Shown here: piece by piece, positions 8,527-15,348 of the stretch
How positions within the stretch are numbered: position 1 is the first letter of the stretch
How the letters are laid out: each line of letters begins with the position of its first letter
Assembly (NCBI RefSeq): GCF_002797715.1
Contig: NZ_PGFF01000001.1
Location: 3,123,304-3,187,303, forward strand
Direction of reading: 5' to 3'
Source: Diaminobutyricimonas aerilata
GTDB lineage: Bacteria > Actinomycetota > Actinomycetes > Actinomycetales > Microbacteriaceae
DNA: 64,000 bases
The notes under the pieces: model-generated
What the model saw: the letters and a program-made list of their open reading frames with translations, nothing else
What the model was told of the DNA's origin: nothing
Databases searched by the model: none
Translations under genes and position numbers: made by a program

Positions 8527-8831
8527 GGTGTTTGGATCGCGCTACACCGGAGCCCGGGCAAACTCATTGATAGTCGTTGCGAAGGGATGGCGGTCGCGGC
8601 GGCATCAGCAGGTGAACCGAGCGCCCTGCGCCACACAGGCCCTACGGTGTGTAAGCCGTTCCCAGCTCATCTCGCGGAGGCTCAACTCCTCGTGCTAACT
8701 TGCAAATAGGAGGTCGGAGCGTCGGCTCCACTGGCTCGAGACCAGCGACTTCCACAGAACTAGGTCGACCCGGGTTCGAGTCCCGGCCCGGTACATGCCG
8801 GTGTAGCTCAATAGGACAGAGCCCCTACGTC
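8527..8831. other. Gene-free stretch with degenerate tRNA-like fragments
   Basis: The first ~170 bases show nothing recognisable. From ~8715 three tRNA-like pieces appear. These are an anticodon-arm-like hairpin CTGG-CTCGAGA-CCAG (8731-8745, CGA in the anticodon position), a perfect T-arm CCGGG-TTCGAGT-CCCGG (8770-8786), and a tRNA 5' half GCCGGTGTAGCTCAATAGGA with a GCTC/GAGC D-stem (8797-8822). No acceptor stem closes any of them, so they are probably scraps of a plasmid- or phage-borne tRNA array. Confidence 0.4.
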
Positions 8832-9698
8832 TTAGTCCAACCAGCTCGAACGTGTCCATACACCGAGTCCTCGCGCGGACAGCTCAAGGTCGCTCTCAGC
8901 AACGTCCACATCTCGATAGATCTGGCGTGCGTAACCCACGAGGGATCGGCGCCAATTGGCTGAGTTGCGGGGCTTCGCAGTCTGCGCACTGAAGTCGTCG
9001 ACAATGATGCTGGCCCACTCCGATTTCGTCAGCTCCCGCGCGATCAGGGAGTTGATCTCGCGTCCCAATCGTTTCGTGACTGCAAAAGCGGTAAAGATGT
9101 GCTCGGCGGTTAGATCGAGACGACCGGCGCGGTCAATCGCCTCTGGCTGCAGCCCCAGGTTGAGCTTCGCCCAACCTTCCCGCGCTTCGACGCCCATTGC
9201 AGTGATCTGCTCCTGGAGCTTTGCGCTAACGCTGCCACCCTCATGCGTGATGCAGTTGCGGAGTTCCCTTAGTACATGAAATGACTGCATCCACTCTTCT
9301 GGGTCGTCCACGCCGCAAGATTCGAAAAGCACAGTGTGCATGTTCCATGCCTTGATGGCCTTCCCGCGGGTCACGAGTCTTCTGCCGTGTGAAGTAAGCA
9401 TGTCTAGCGTGCCCATTACGAAGTCTTCATGAGTCGCGAGGGCGTACGGCACTGCGACCGACGCTATGTGGTAATCGGCATCGAGCAGGAACTTTCGCGC
9501 GTCGTCACTTCGAAGGTTGAAACGCGCGATGTGCTCGACGGCAGGGAATACCTCGCCAAGAGTCCTGGAAGACCCTGCAGTCAACTGGAGAGTGTGCGCC
9601 GCAAGACGCGAGCCCGCGAGAAGCGCGGTCATCGCGTCGTTAACATTCACACGGCTTTCGACGTATGCACGATATGAGGGATAGAGGATCTCGGCCAC
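8832..9698 (-). CDS. HEPN-motif protein of unknown function (possible RNase / defence type)
   Basis: A 288-residue all-alpha-looking protein starting at GTG. Around residues 140-150 the segment HVLRELRNCITHEGG contains R-N-x-x-x-H, the catalytic signature of HEPN RNase domains. It is preceded by a helix with an acidic residue (ALATHEDFV), as in MAE- and RiboL-PSP-type HEPN proteins. I do not recognise a named family, and the C-terminal ~130 residues are uncharacterised. No antitoxin (MNT) gene adjoins it. Its stop lies inside tRNA-like sequence. The low GC and island location indicate recent transfer. A role in phage or plasmid conflict is inference only. Confidence 0.6.
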   Translation of the reverse strand: MAEILYPSYRAYVESRVNVNDAMTALLAGSRLAAHTLQLTAGSSRTLGEVFPAVEHIARFNLRSDDARKFLLDADYHIASVAVPYALATHEDFVMGTLDMLTSHGRRLVTRGKAIKAWNMHTVLFESCGVDDPEEWMQSFHVLRELRNCITHEGGSVSAKLQEQITAMGVEAREGWAKLNLGLQPEAIDRAGRLDLTAEHIFTAFAVTKRLGREINSLIARELTKSEWASIIVDDFSAQTAKPRNSANWRRSLVGYARQIYRDVDVAESDLELSARGLGVWTRSSWLD

Positions 9699-9798
9699 TT
9701 CCCTTACCTACCACAGGCCCGCGCTTCCATGGCCCTGAAGATCTGAGCGGAGACGCTCTCCCTCACCAGCGGTTCGCGCTCGATCGAAACGACAAGAC

Positions 9799-9825
9799 GG
9801 GGGCGAGGGGGTGTCCCTCGCCCCC
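9799..9825 (-). terminator. Hairpin ending the microgene transcript
   Basis: GGGGGCGAGGG pairs perfectly with CCCTCGCCCCC. On the minus strand it begins ~6 bases after the 23-codon ORF and is followed by a T-containing stretch (GTCTTGTCGTTTC). Confidence 0.7.
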
Positions 9826-9830
9826 TCGAG

Positions 9831-9902
9831 CTACCAGGGCTCGATCGTGATGGTGATTCCAGATACAGTGGCGGTCACAGTGATGCGGAAGCCTGACCTC
9901 AT
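9831..9902 (-). CDS. 23-residue peptide microgene with strong ribosome-binding site
   Basis: The ORF starts ATG at 9902, preceded by AGAGGAGAAC at ideal spacing, and ends TAG. The peptide begins MRSGFRITVT and ends ITITIEPW. It is rich in alternating Thr/Val/Ile (beta-strand pattern) and has no Cys or Lys. A strong hairpin lies just upstream of the ribosome-binding site and another just after the stop, so it looks like a self-contained transcription unit. I recognise no family. It could be a small toxin, a signalling or bacteriocin-like peptide, or a leader peptide. It is too short for routine gene finding. Confidence 0.55.
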   Translation of the reverse strand: MRSGFRITVTATVSGITITIEPW

Positions 9903-9922
9903 CGGGTTCTCCTCTCTCTTGG

Positions 9923-9958
9923 GATGCCCCCTCCTGTCTTGGCCGACGAGGGGGCATC
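9923..9958 (-). promoter_or_regulatory. Stable hairpin in the leader of the 23-residue microgene
   Basis: GATGCCCCCTC pairs perfectly with GAGGGGGCATC over 11 bp with a 14-base loop. It ends ~8 bases before the AGAGGAG ribosome-binding site on the minus strand. It could stabilise the mRNA, block readthrough from the right, or act as an attenuator. Confidence 0.55.
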
Positions 9959-10095
9959 TGGCTGATCACTAACTGTGGCCCTGAGTACCGCAGGAATCAA
10001 TAAAGTCCACCGACGCTGTGAGCGGGGTATGACCGCATATGAAGCGGATTTACTAGTCATCTTCAGCGGTGTCGAAGTACGTCAACAGCGGGGCA

Positions 10096-10116
10096 ATACC
10101 GCAGGTCTGGCGGTAT
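10096..10116. promoter_or_regulatory. Operator-like palindrome ATACCGC-N7-GCGGTAT
   Basis: A perfect 7-bp inverted repeat with a 7-base spacer, ~100 bases upstream of the winged-helix gene. The TACCGCAGG half recurs at 9986. It is a candidate autoregulatory or iteron site. Confidence 0.45.
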
Positions 10117-10214
10117 GTTAATAGGAAGTATCTCTTGTACCCCAAGGATCCCTGTGTACCCCCGGACCCCACGCCACTCCGCTGAGGTCGTCAACTACTT
10201 CGACGGAGCGTTGT

Positions 10215-10940
10215 ATGGACGTCCCCTCTGAGGCCATCGAGTCTCTCGGCCGCGCCACCGCGAGGTCGAAGCGCAAATCGAGCGTCAACTTCCCGATCAA
10301 CTATGTAAAGCGTGGGGATCGGGCCCCAACGGCTGCCCGGCTCTTTCGATCTGATGAACTTCGCCTGAAGCTCCACATGACCCTCGCGATGCAGGCCACT
10401 AAGGCCCCGCACACGCTCCCCAAGCGTCCAACTCAGTCCTTGGCGCGGTTGTTGAACGTGCCGGCCGACACGGGCCCTCGCCGGGTCAGGGACGCAATGA
10501 AGTTCCTCCAGAAGGAGAACCTCATCACCACTACCGACCTTGCAGAGGGGAAGGCAGGGCTGTTGCTTCTTCATCCGGACGGCTCAGGAAACCCGTGGGA
10601 TGGCAACGGAAACCGTTGGGTCGGTGTGCCCTTTACTCTGTGGACGAATGCTTGGATTCTGCGGCTAAGCGGGCGCGCTATCGCCGTCTTACTTGCACTC
10701 CTCGAACTCAACGGCGGGTCCGAGCATCCTGACGGCGAACTCATGGACGGCCACCGCAAGAAGCAGTACGGACTCTCTGATGACACCTGGACGCGAGCAA
10801 CCCAGGAACTCGAGCGGTTCAACCTTCTGCGAACAACCCAGGTCCGCTGGGGTGACGACGACTATGACATCCGCCAACGCAAGCGCTACTTCGTGATACG
10901 CGAGAACTTCGATCACTCTCCCGACTGGAGTCAGCCGTAG
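10215..10940 (+). CDS. Winged-helix plasmid-type protein (putative replication or regulatory protein)
   Basis: A 241-residue protein with two likely winged-helix units. The first covers residues ~70-115 (QSLARLLNVPADTGPRRVRD then AMKFLQKENLIT). The second covers ~130-225 (VPFTLWTNAWILRLSGRAIA, then KKQYGLSDDTWTRATQELER and FNLLRT). Paired winged helices of this kind occur in actinobacterial plasmid and element proteins used as replication initiators or repressors, but I cannot name a family. Its GC is lower than the host genes. The palindrome and TACCGCAGG repeats upstream are plausible binding sites. Confidence 0.6.
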   Translation: MDVPSEAIESLGRATARSKRKSSVNFPINYVKRGDRAPTAARLFRSDELRLKLHMTLAMQATKAPHTLPKRPTQSLARLLNVPADTGPRRVRDAMKFLQKENLITTTDLAEGKAGLLLLHPDGSGNPWDGNGNRWVGVPFTLWTNAWILRLSGRAIAVLLALLELNGGSEHPDGELMDGHRKKQYGLSDDTWTRATQELERFNLLRTTQVRWGDDDYDIRQRKRYFVIRENFDHSPDWSQP

Positions 10941-11325
10941 CGCCTGCTAGTTGACACACCCACGAAGGGACCGCGCGTTCGGGTAGTTCCGACTCCGCGC
11001 TCCTCGGTCCAGTCGCGTCGAGCACCAAATCCCGGGCCGAAGAATACCTGCTCGCCACCGAGGCGGTGGCAATCGCGCGCGCCCCTGCAGCCGAGTCGAG
11101 GTCAGCCAATCGACCTGGTGCTCCTCGGCAAGATCCCGCCCGACCAAGTCAACCGGAATCGATCACTTGGGGGCTCATCGCAGACTCGATTCCAAGCCGA
11201 ATCTGTGCCATTAATGTGCCATCAAATGCGCGAAAACCAACTGAAACCAACTGTGACCGTTTTGAAGAATCCCTGATCAGCGCGATATCGTATCCATAGA
11301 AATTGAGCGAAAACCGCCGAGGCTC
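10941..11325. other. Gene-free right end of the element
   Basis: About 385 bases without a convincing gene. Short open frames on both strands lack ribosome-binding sites and protein-like composition. The right copy of the 19-bp repeat lies at 11204-11222. The final ~100 bases are AT-richer and abut the right attachment repeat, as expected for an attP-proximal region. Confidence 0.6.
11204..11222. promoter_or_regulatory. 19-bp end repeat, right copy (TGTGCCATTAATGTGCCAT)
   Basis: Identical to the left copy at 6293 and ~100 bases inside the right attachment repeat. It is a candidate recombinase arm-type site. Confidence 0.5.
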
Positions 11326-11369
11326 ACTGAAAATCGAAAGGTCACCGGATCGATGCCGGTCGGAGCCAC
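11326..11369 (+). repeat. Right attachment-site repeat (attR)
   Basis: A perfect 44-base copy of the tRNA-Phe 3' part (6179-6222), lacking the tRNA 5' half. It marks the ancestral 3' end of the tRNA gene. Confidence 0.9.
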
Positions 11370-11374
11370 AGCCT

Positions 11375-11400
11375 GAAACCCCCGCCCCGGCGGGGGTTTC
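11375..11400 (+). terminator. Ancestral tRNA-Phe terminator displaced by the insertion
   Basis: GAAACCCCCGCC pairs with GGCGGGGGTTTC, five bases after the attR repeat. It is now separated from the tRNA by the element. Confidence 0.75.
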
Positions 11401-11522
11401 GTCGTTTCCGGGGTGTCTCCACCGCCCGGCTCCACGACAGGGGCGGGGAATCATCCTCGCGGGCGAGTGCCGTCCGCCTCCCGATCGACGACACCCGCGG
11501 GCGCCGCTGCTGGAGTGGCAGC

Positions 11523-11987
11523 ATGACCAACTCCGCACCGCATCCGCTCGGCCGCCGCACCTCGCGGCTGCTCGGCCTCGCCGCCTCCGCCGCCCTCGCC
11601 GCCGTCGTGTTGACCGGATGCTCCGGCATCACGAACGCGCTCGAGAAGGTGCACGAGGAGAGCTTCGAGAACGTCCGATCCGCGGAATCGGGATGGAAGG
11701 GCGTCGACTTCCCGACCTGGATCCCGGATGACGGCACCGGCATCCGCAACCTCGCGACGACGAACGAGAGCGGCTCGGTCGTCTACGTGGCGACGGAGTC
11801 CGACCCGATCGGCTGCGAAGAAGCGGACCGGCGGGGTCTGCCGTTCGACGACCGCGAGTGGATCGCGACGCCGGATCCTCTGCCCGACACGGTGTGGGCC
11901 TGCGGCGACTACGAGGTCACGCGGGCCGACGGCGGTCTGCTCGGCTGGTTCAACGCCACCGAGTCGGGACAGAAGCCCGGGTCCTGA
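11523..11987 (+). CDS. Putative lipoprotein, unknown function
   Basis: 154 residues. The N-terminal signal with lipobox VLTGC (Cys at about residue 37) predicts lipid anchoring on the outer face of the membrane. The mature part is acidic with several Trp residues (FPTWIPDDGTGIRNL, WACGDYEV) and two further Cys that might pair. A GGAG ribosome-binding site precedes the ATG. I recognise no domain. It is the first host gene after the integrated element. Confidence 0.75.
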   Translation: MTNSAPHPLGRRTSRLLGLAASAALAAVVLTGCSGITNALEKVHEESFENVRSAESGWKGVDFPTWIPDDGTGIRNLATTNESGSVVYVATESDPIGCEEADRRGLPFDDREWIATPDPLPDTVWACGDYEVTRADGGLLGWFNATESGQKPGS

Positions 11988-12013
11988 GTGCACGCGCGTC
12001 GCGCGCCGACGTT

Positions 12014-12802
12014 TCAGCGATGGCGCGTGATCCGCTCCTCGGGGATCCGCTCCAGCCGTGCCCAGCCACGCCACCCACGTTGCTCGAGGATCGCCAGGAG
12101 CCGCCGTGCGACGGGCGTGGACTCGGCCATGGTCGCGTCGAGCAGGGCCGCGAAGGGGTCCGACGGATCGGCGTCGCCGACCTCCACCTCTCCGCTCTCG
12201 ACCGAGCGGATGCGGAGCTGCTCGATGATGTCGGCGAGTTCGACGACTCGGGGGTCGTCCGGCGACCACTCCGACACGGAGCTGAGGAGGCGATAGAGCC
12301 GAATCGTGTCCGGGTCCTCGTCCAGCTGGCGGTGCTTCTCGGCGATCACGGCGTCGATGTCCGGGATCTGCGCGGCGAGCATGATCCACGCGTCCCGCTC
12401 GAGCTCGATGTAGGCCTCCCCGACACCGAGCCCGCGCAGCCGGTCCAGGTAGTCCACGACGACTCTGGGTAGAGCCAGATCGTCGCCGGCAGCGAGCTCG
12501 GCGATCCGCTCACGGTTGCGCTGGAGCCGACGGATGTCTGCTCTCAAGGCCGTGTCGATCTCCCGCACTGCGTGAGCGAACTCCTCGGGGCCGGCGACGA
12601 GGAGTTCCTGCACTCGTGCGCGGGGCACGCCGGCGTCGGCCAGCACACGGATGCGGATGAGCCGCACGACCGCGGCGGCGTCATACCTGCGGTAGCCGGA
12701 GTGGTCGCGCCCTGGCTCGTCGAGCAGGCCGATCTGGTGATAGTGCCTGACCGTTCGCACCGTCACCCCGGCATAGGAGGCCAGTTGACTGATCGTGAGC
12801 AT
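12014..12802 (-). CDS. MerR-family transcriptional regulator
   Basis: 262 residues. The N-terminal MerR winged helix begins MLTISQLASYAGVTVRTVRHYH and continues LDEPGRDHSGYRRYDAAAV. A dimerising coiled coil (EIDTALRADIRRLQRNRERI) follows, then a ~140-residue effector region with no recognised domain. I start at ATG 12802 because the family motif begins there. It lies 13 bases downstream of the hydrolase gene on the same strand, so the two form an operon likely controlled by this protein from the palindrome near 13650. Confidence 0.88.
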   Translation of the reverse strand: MLTISQLASYAGVTVRTVRHYHQIGLLDEPGRDHSGYRRYDAAAVVRLIRIRVLADAGVPRARVQELLVAGPEEFAHAVREIDTALRADIRRLQRNRERIAELAAGDDLALPRVVVDYLDRLRGLGVGEAYIELERDAWIMLAAQIPDIDAVIAEKHRQLDEDPDTIRLYRLLSSVSEWSPDDPRVVELADIIEQLRIRSVESGEVEVGDADPSDPFAALLDATMAESTPVARRLLAILEQRGWRGWARLERIPEERITRHR

Positions 12803-12815
12803 GATCCAGACTGCC

Positions 12816-13607
12816 TCAACCGGCGACGCCGCGCACCGCGTCGGCGATCGTGCGGAAGTCCTTGCGCAGGATCGCGCCGTGAGTGCTCGCGACCTTGGCG
12901 TGAATGGTGATGTGCGGGTTGCGTTCGGCCACCGCGGGCACGCTTGCGCGGATCCGCTCCTGCCCATCCCCCGTGCTGCCGAACGACGTCCCGGACGCGA
13001 GAACGTACCGGGTCGGGACGGTGATCCTGTCCATCACCGGACCGAGCTCCCGTTCACGAGCGAGCCTGCCGACCTGGATGTTGCATTCGGCCATCTCCAG
13101 GGCGGTCATCCGCGGCGTGAGCCCCGTCACGCGAAGTGGCACCGTCAGCCAATGCAGACGACGGAAGACCGTTCGGATCCCTTGCTCCATCTCGTCGTCG
13201 AGCCAGTCGTGCGGCTGCGCCCCATCGACGAGCACCGCCCCGATCGTCCGGTCCGGATTGCCGCTCGCCCAGTGCGCGGCGACGAACGCACCGTACGACC
13301 ACCCGACCACCACCGCACGGTCGACACCTCGAGCGTCGAGAACGGCACCGACATCCCGGACCGCCGCCTCGAACGAATAGTCCACCGACCGTCCGGATTT
13401 TCGACCACGGGCTCGCTCGTCGTAGGTGATGTGCCGCCAGGCCGGCCCGAGTTCGGCGATCACCCGCCGCCAATAGCCCTGGGTTGCGAACTGTCCGTTG
13501 AGGTAGATCACCGGAGTTCCGGAGCCACCTGAATCGGTGACGGCCAGCGCAGTGTCGTCGACCGGCACCATGCCGGTCCAGGCCGGGGGCGAGGGCGTGG
13601 TGTTCAT
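12816..13607 (-). CDS. Alpha/beta-fold hydrolase
   Basis: 263 residues. The nucleophile elbow is GWSYG (about residue 101), the oxyanion region is near YLNGQFATQG, and the probable catalytic His is in STHGAI near the C-terminus. The fold is the esterase/haloperoxidase-type hydrolase, with unknown substrate and probably cytosolic location (no signal peptide). The start at 13607 is set by GAAGGGAGAG just upstream. It is first in an operon with the MerR gene, which suggests small-molecule-induced detoxification. Confidence 0.85.
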   Translation of the reverse strand: MNTTPSPPAWTGMVPVDDTALAVTDSGGSGTPVIYLNGQFATQGYWRRVIAELGPAWRHITYDERARGRKSGRSVDYSFEAAVRDVGAVLDARGVDRAVVVGWSYGAFVAAHWASGNPDRTIGAVLVDGAQPHDWLDDEMEQGIRTVFRRLHWLTVPLRVTGLTPRMTALEMAECNIQVGRLARERELGPVMDRITVPTRYVLASGTSFGSTGDGQERIRASVPAVAERNPHITIHAKVASTHGAILRKDFRTIADAVRGVAG

Positions 13608-13644
13608 GGCTCTCCCTTCCGTTCGGCAACGCCTGTCCAGCGTG

Positions 13645-13671
13645 CAGGGTTGACGCTGCGTCAGGCTCAAG
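13645..13671 (-). promoter_or_regulatory. Likely MerR operator/promoter of the hydrolase-merR operon
   Basis: The palindrome TTGACGCTGCGTCA (13650-13663) lies beside CTTGAGC on the minus strand. An almost identical palindrome sits in the classic 19-bp spacer of the promoter at 54335-54366. The -10 here is poorly conserved. Confidence 0.5.
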
Positions 13672-13761
13672 CACGAATCCGGCGCGCGAGGTCACGTTCC
13701 GCGTCGCTATCTCGTCGTACTCATGAGACCGGTTTTCCCCGGCCGAGCGAGGAGTCGAGCG

Positions 13762-15348
13762 ATGGACCACACGGCGAAGCGAAACGGCGCGAGCGCGAGC
13801 CGCGCGACCTCGTGGCTGCAGCAGCGGCCCGCGGTGCAGAAGCTGCGCGACGCCCTTTCGCGCAACGGAGAGCGGCCGAGGTGGTCGACCATGTTCTGGC
13901 CGGTCGCCGTGGCGAGCTTCGTCGTGGTCGTCATCACGGGGTTCTACCTCACCGCGTTCTATGACCCGTCGATCGAGCAGACGCGATACGACGGCGACTA
14001 TGCGCCCCTGCGCGGCACGGAGATGTCGCGAGCGCTCGAGTCGACACTCGGCATCACCTTCGACGTGCCGGGCGGGCTGTTCGCGCGGCAGCTGCACGGA
14101 TGGGCGTCGTCGCTCATGATCGCGGCGCTGCTCGTCCACCTGCTCGCCCTGTTCTTCACGGGCCGGTACCGCAAGCCGGCGCGGATGACGTGGGTGTTCG
14201 TCTTCGTCGTGCTGTTCTTGAGCATGGCGGGCGGGCTCACCGGCGTCGTGCTGCCCGACGACCTCGTCTCCGGCAGCAGCCTCGCCGTGCTCGACGGGGT
14301 GACCAAGGCGGTGCCGGTCGTCGGCACCTGGCTGTCGTTCCTCATCTTCCAGGGGCAGGGCACGAGCGGCGCGATCGGGCTCTTCTACCCGCTGCACGTC
14401 TTCGCACTGCCGCTGGCCATCGCCGGCGCGATCGCGTTCGTGGTGCTCGGCGCGCTCCGCGTGCCCGAACGCCTCCCCCGGTGGAAGGCGACCGGATGGG
14501 CGCTGGCCGCGACGGCGACGCGTCGAGCGCCGCTGTTCTTCCTCGTCGCGGCGACGCTCACGATCGTCTCCGCGGCGGTGACGATCAACCCGGTGTGGAT
14601 CTACGGACCGGCCGACCCGGGCAATGCGGCGGCGGGGGCGGGCGCGCTCTGGTATCTCGCGTTCCTCGACGGCGCACAACGCCTCATGCCTCCCGGATGG
14701 GAGATCGTGTGGCTCGACCGCACCTGGACCCTCGCGATCCTCGTGCCGGTCGGCGTCGCGGGACTGTTCCTCGTCGTCGCGCTCATGTACCCGTTCATCG
14801 AGTCCGTGCTCACCGGCGACCGACGCGACCACGTCGCTCCCGAGCGCCCGCGGAACGTGCCCACTCGCACGGCGACCGGTGTCGCCGGCATGGTGTTCTA
14901 CGGGGTGCTGTGGGCGGCCGCAGCGTCCGACGTGATCGCGGCGCAACTGCAGCTCGGCCTCGAGAACGTCGTGCACGCCCTCCAGCTGACGCTGCTGATC
15001 GGACCGGTGGTCGCGTTCCTCCTCACGAAACGCATCTGCCTCGACCTGCAGGCGAAGGACCGCGAACTGCTGCGGCACGGACGCGAGACCGGGCGCATCG
15101 TGCGCCTCCCGGGGGGCGAGTACATCGAGGTGCACGCGCCGATCGACGACGACGAGCGCCGCGCCCTGTCGTCGGTGCCGGTGGGGCCGACCGTCGTGCG
15201 CCCCGGACCGGACGGCCGCATCCGGGTGTCCACCCGCGTTCACGCGGTCGCGTCGCGCTGGTTCTCCGACGGCGCGGCGACCCCTGCCGCCGACGACGCG
15301 CGGCCGGTAGAACTGGAGCGGACAGGAACGAGGTCGGATGCCCGCTGA
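13762..15348 (+). CDS. Orphan cytochrome b (QcrB-like) paralogue with degenerate sites
   Basis: 528 residues with ~9 membrane segments, matching actinobacterial QcrB of the cytochrome bc1 complex. The first haem pair is present (His112 in QLHGWASS and His126 in LLVHLL). In the second pair only His212 (YPLHVFALP) is seen, and the position 14 residues on is Phe. The quinol-site Pro-Asp/Glu-Trp-Tyr motif is reduced to ALWY in AGAGALWYLAF. No qcrA or qcrC is adjacent. It probably binds fewer haems and may act as a sensor or an alternative electron carrier. GAGGAG precedes ATG 13762. It overlaps the sigma-factor start by 11 bases. Confidence 0.82.
   Translation: MDHTAKRNGASASRATSWLQQRPAVQKLRDALSRNGERPRWSTMFWPVAVASFVVVVITGFYLTAFYDPSIEQTRYDGDYAPLRGTEMSRALESTLGITFDVPGGLFARQLHGWASSLMIAALLVHLLALFFTGRYRKPARMTWVFVFVVLFLSMAGGLTGVVLPDDLVSGSSLAVLDGVTKAVPVVGTWLSFLIFQGQGTSGAIGLFYPLHVFALPLAIAGAIAFVVLGALRVPERLPRWKATGWALAATATRRAPLFFLVAATLTIVSAAVTINPVWIYGPADPGNAAAGAGALWYLAFLDGAQRLMPPGWEIVWLDRTWTLAILVPVGVAGLFLVVALMYPFIESVLTGDRRDHVAPERPRNVPTRTATGVAGMVFYGVLWAAAASDVIAAQLQLGLENVVHALQLTLLIGPVVAFLLTKRICLDLQAKDRELLRHGRETGRIVRLPGGEYIEVHAPIDDDERRALSSVPVGPTVVRPGPDGRIRVSTRVHAVASRWFSDGAATPAADDARPVELERTGTRSDAR

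Larger units (their letters stand above)
9903..10214. other. Regulatory-looking intergenic region of the element
   Basis: It holds the 36-base hairpin upstream of the microgene (9923-9958), two copies of TACCGCAGG (9986-9994 and 10097-10105), and a palindrome ATACCGC-7-GCGGTAT (10096-10116) upstream of the winged-helix gene. A ribosome-binding site (CGGAG) precedes 10215. The repeats could be operator sites or remnants of plasmid iterons. No gene is seen. Confidence 0.5.
6179..11369. mobile_element. Decayed integrative (conjugative/plasmid-like) element in tRNA-Phe
   Basis: About 5.1 kb flanked by a perfect 44-bp direct repeat of the tRNA-Phe 3' end. Inside are a 5'-truncated, frameshifted MobF-type relaxase/helicase, a HEPN-motif protein, a 23-codon microgene, a winged-helix plasmid-type protein, tRNA-like scraps, and a 19-bp sequence repeated near both ends. 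The middle (about 8.9-10.9 kb) has visibly lower GC and different codon use from the host. No intact integrase or transfer ATPase is present, so it should be immobile by itself. Confidence 0.85.

Noticed and set aside
8725-8823. Functional tRNA gene
   Set aside because: T-arm and D-arm-like pieces occur in the wrong order, and no acceptor stem can be formed.
9831-9902. Lanthipeptide or lasso-peptide precursor
   Set aside because: The peptide has no Cys and no leader-core division, and no modification enzymes lie nearby.
6223-11325. Complete integrase or conjugative transfer ATPase in the tRNA-Phe element
   Set aside because: All frames were examined. Only the helicase part of a relaxase and a possible integrase tail remain.
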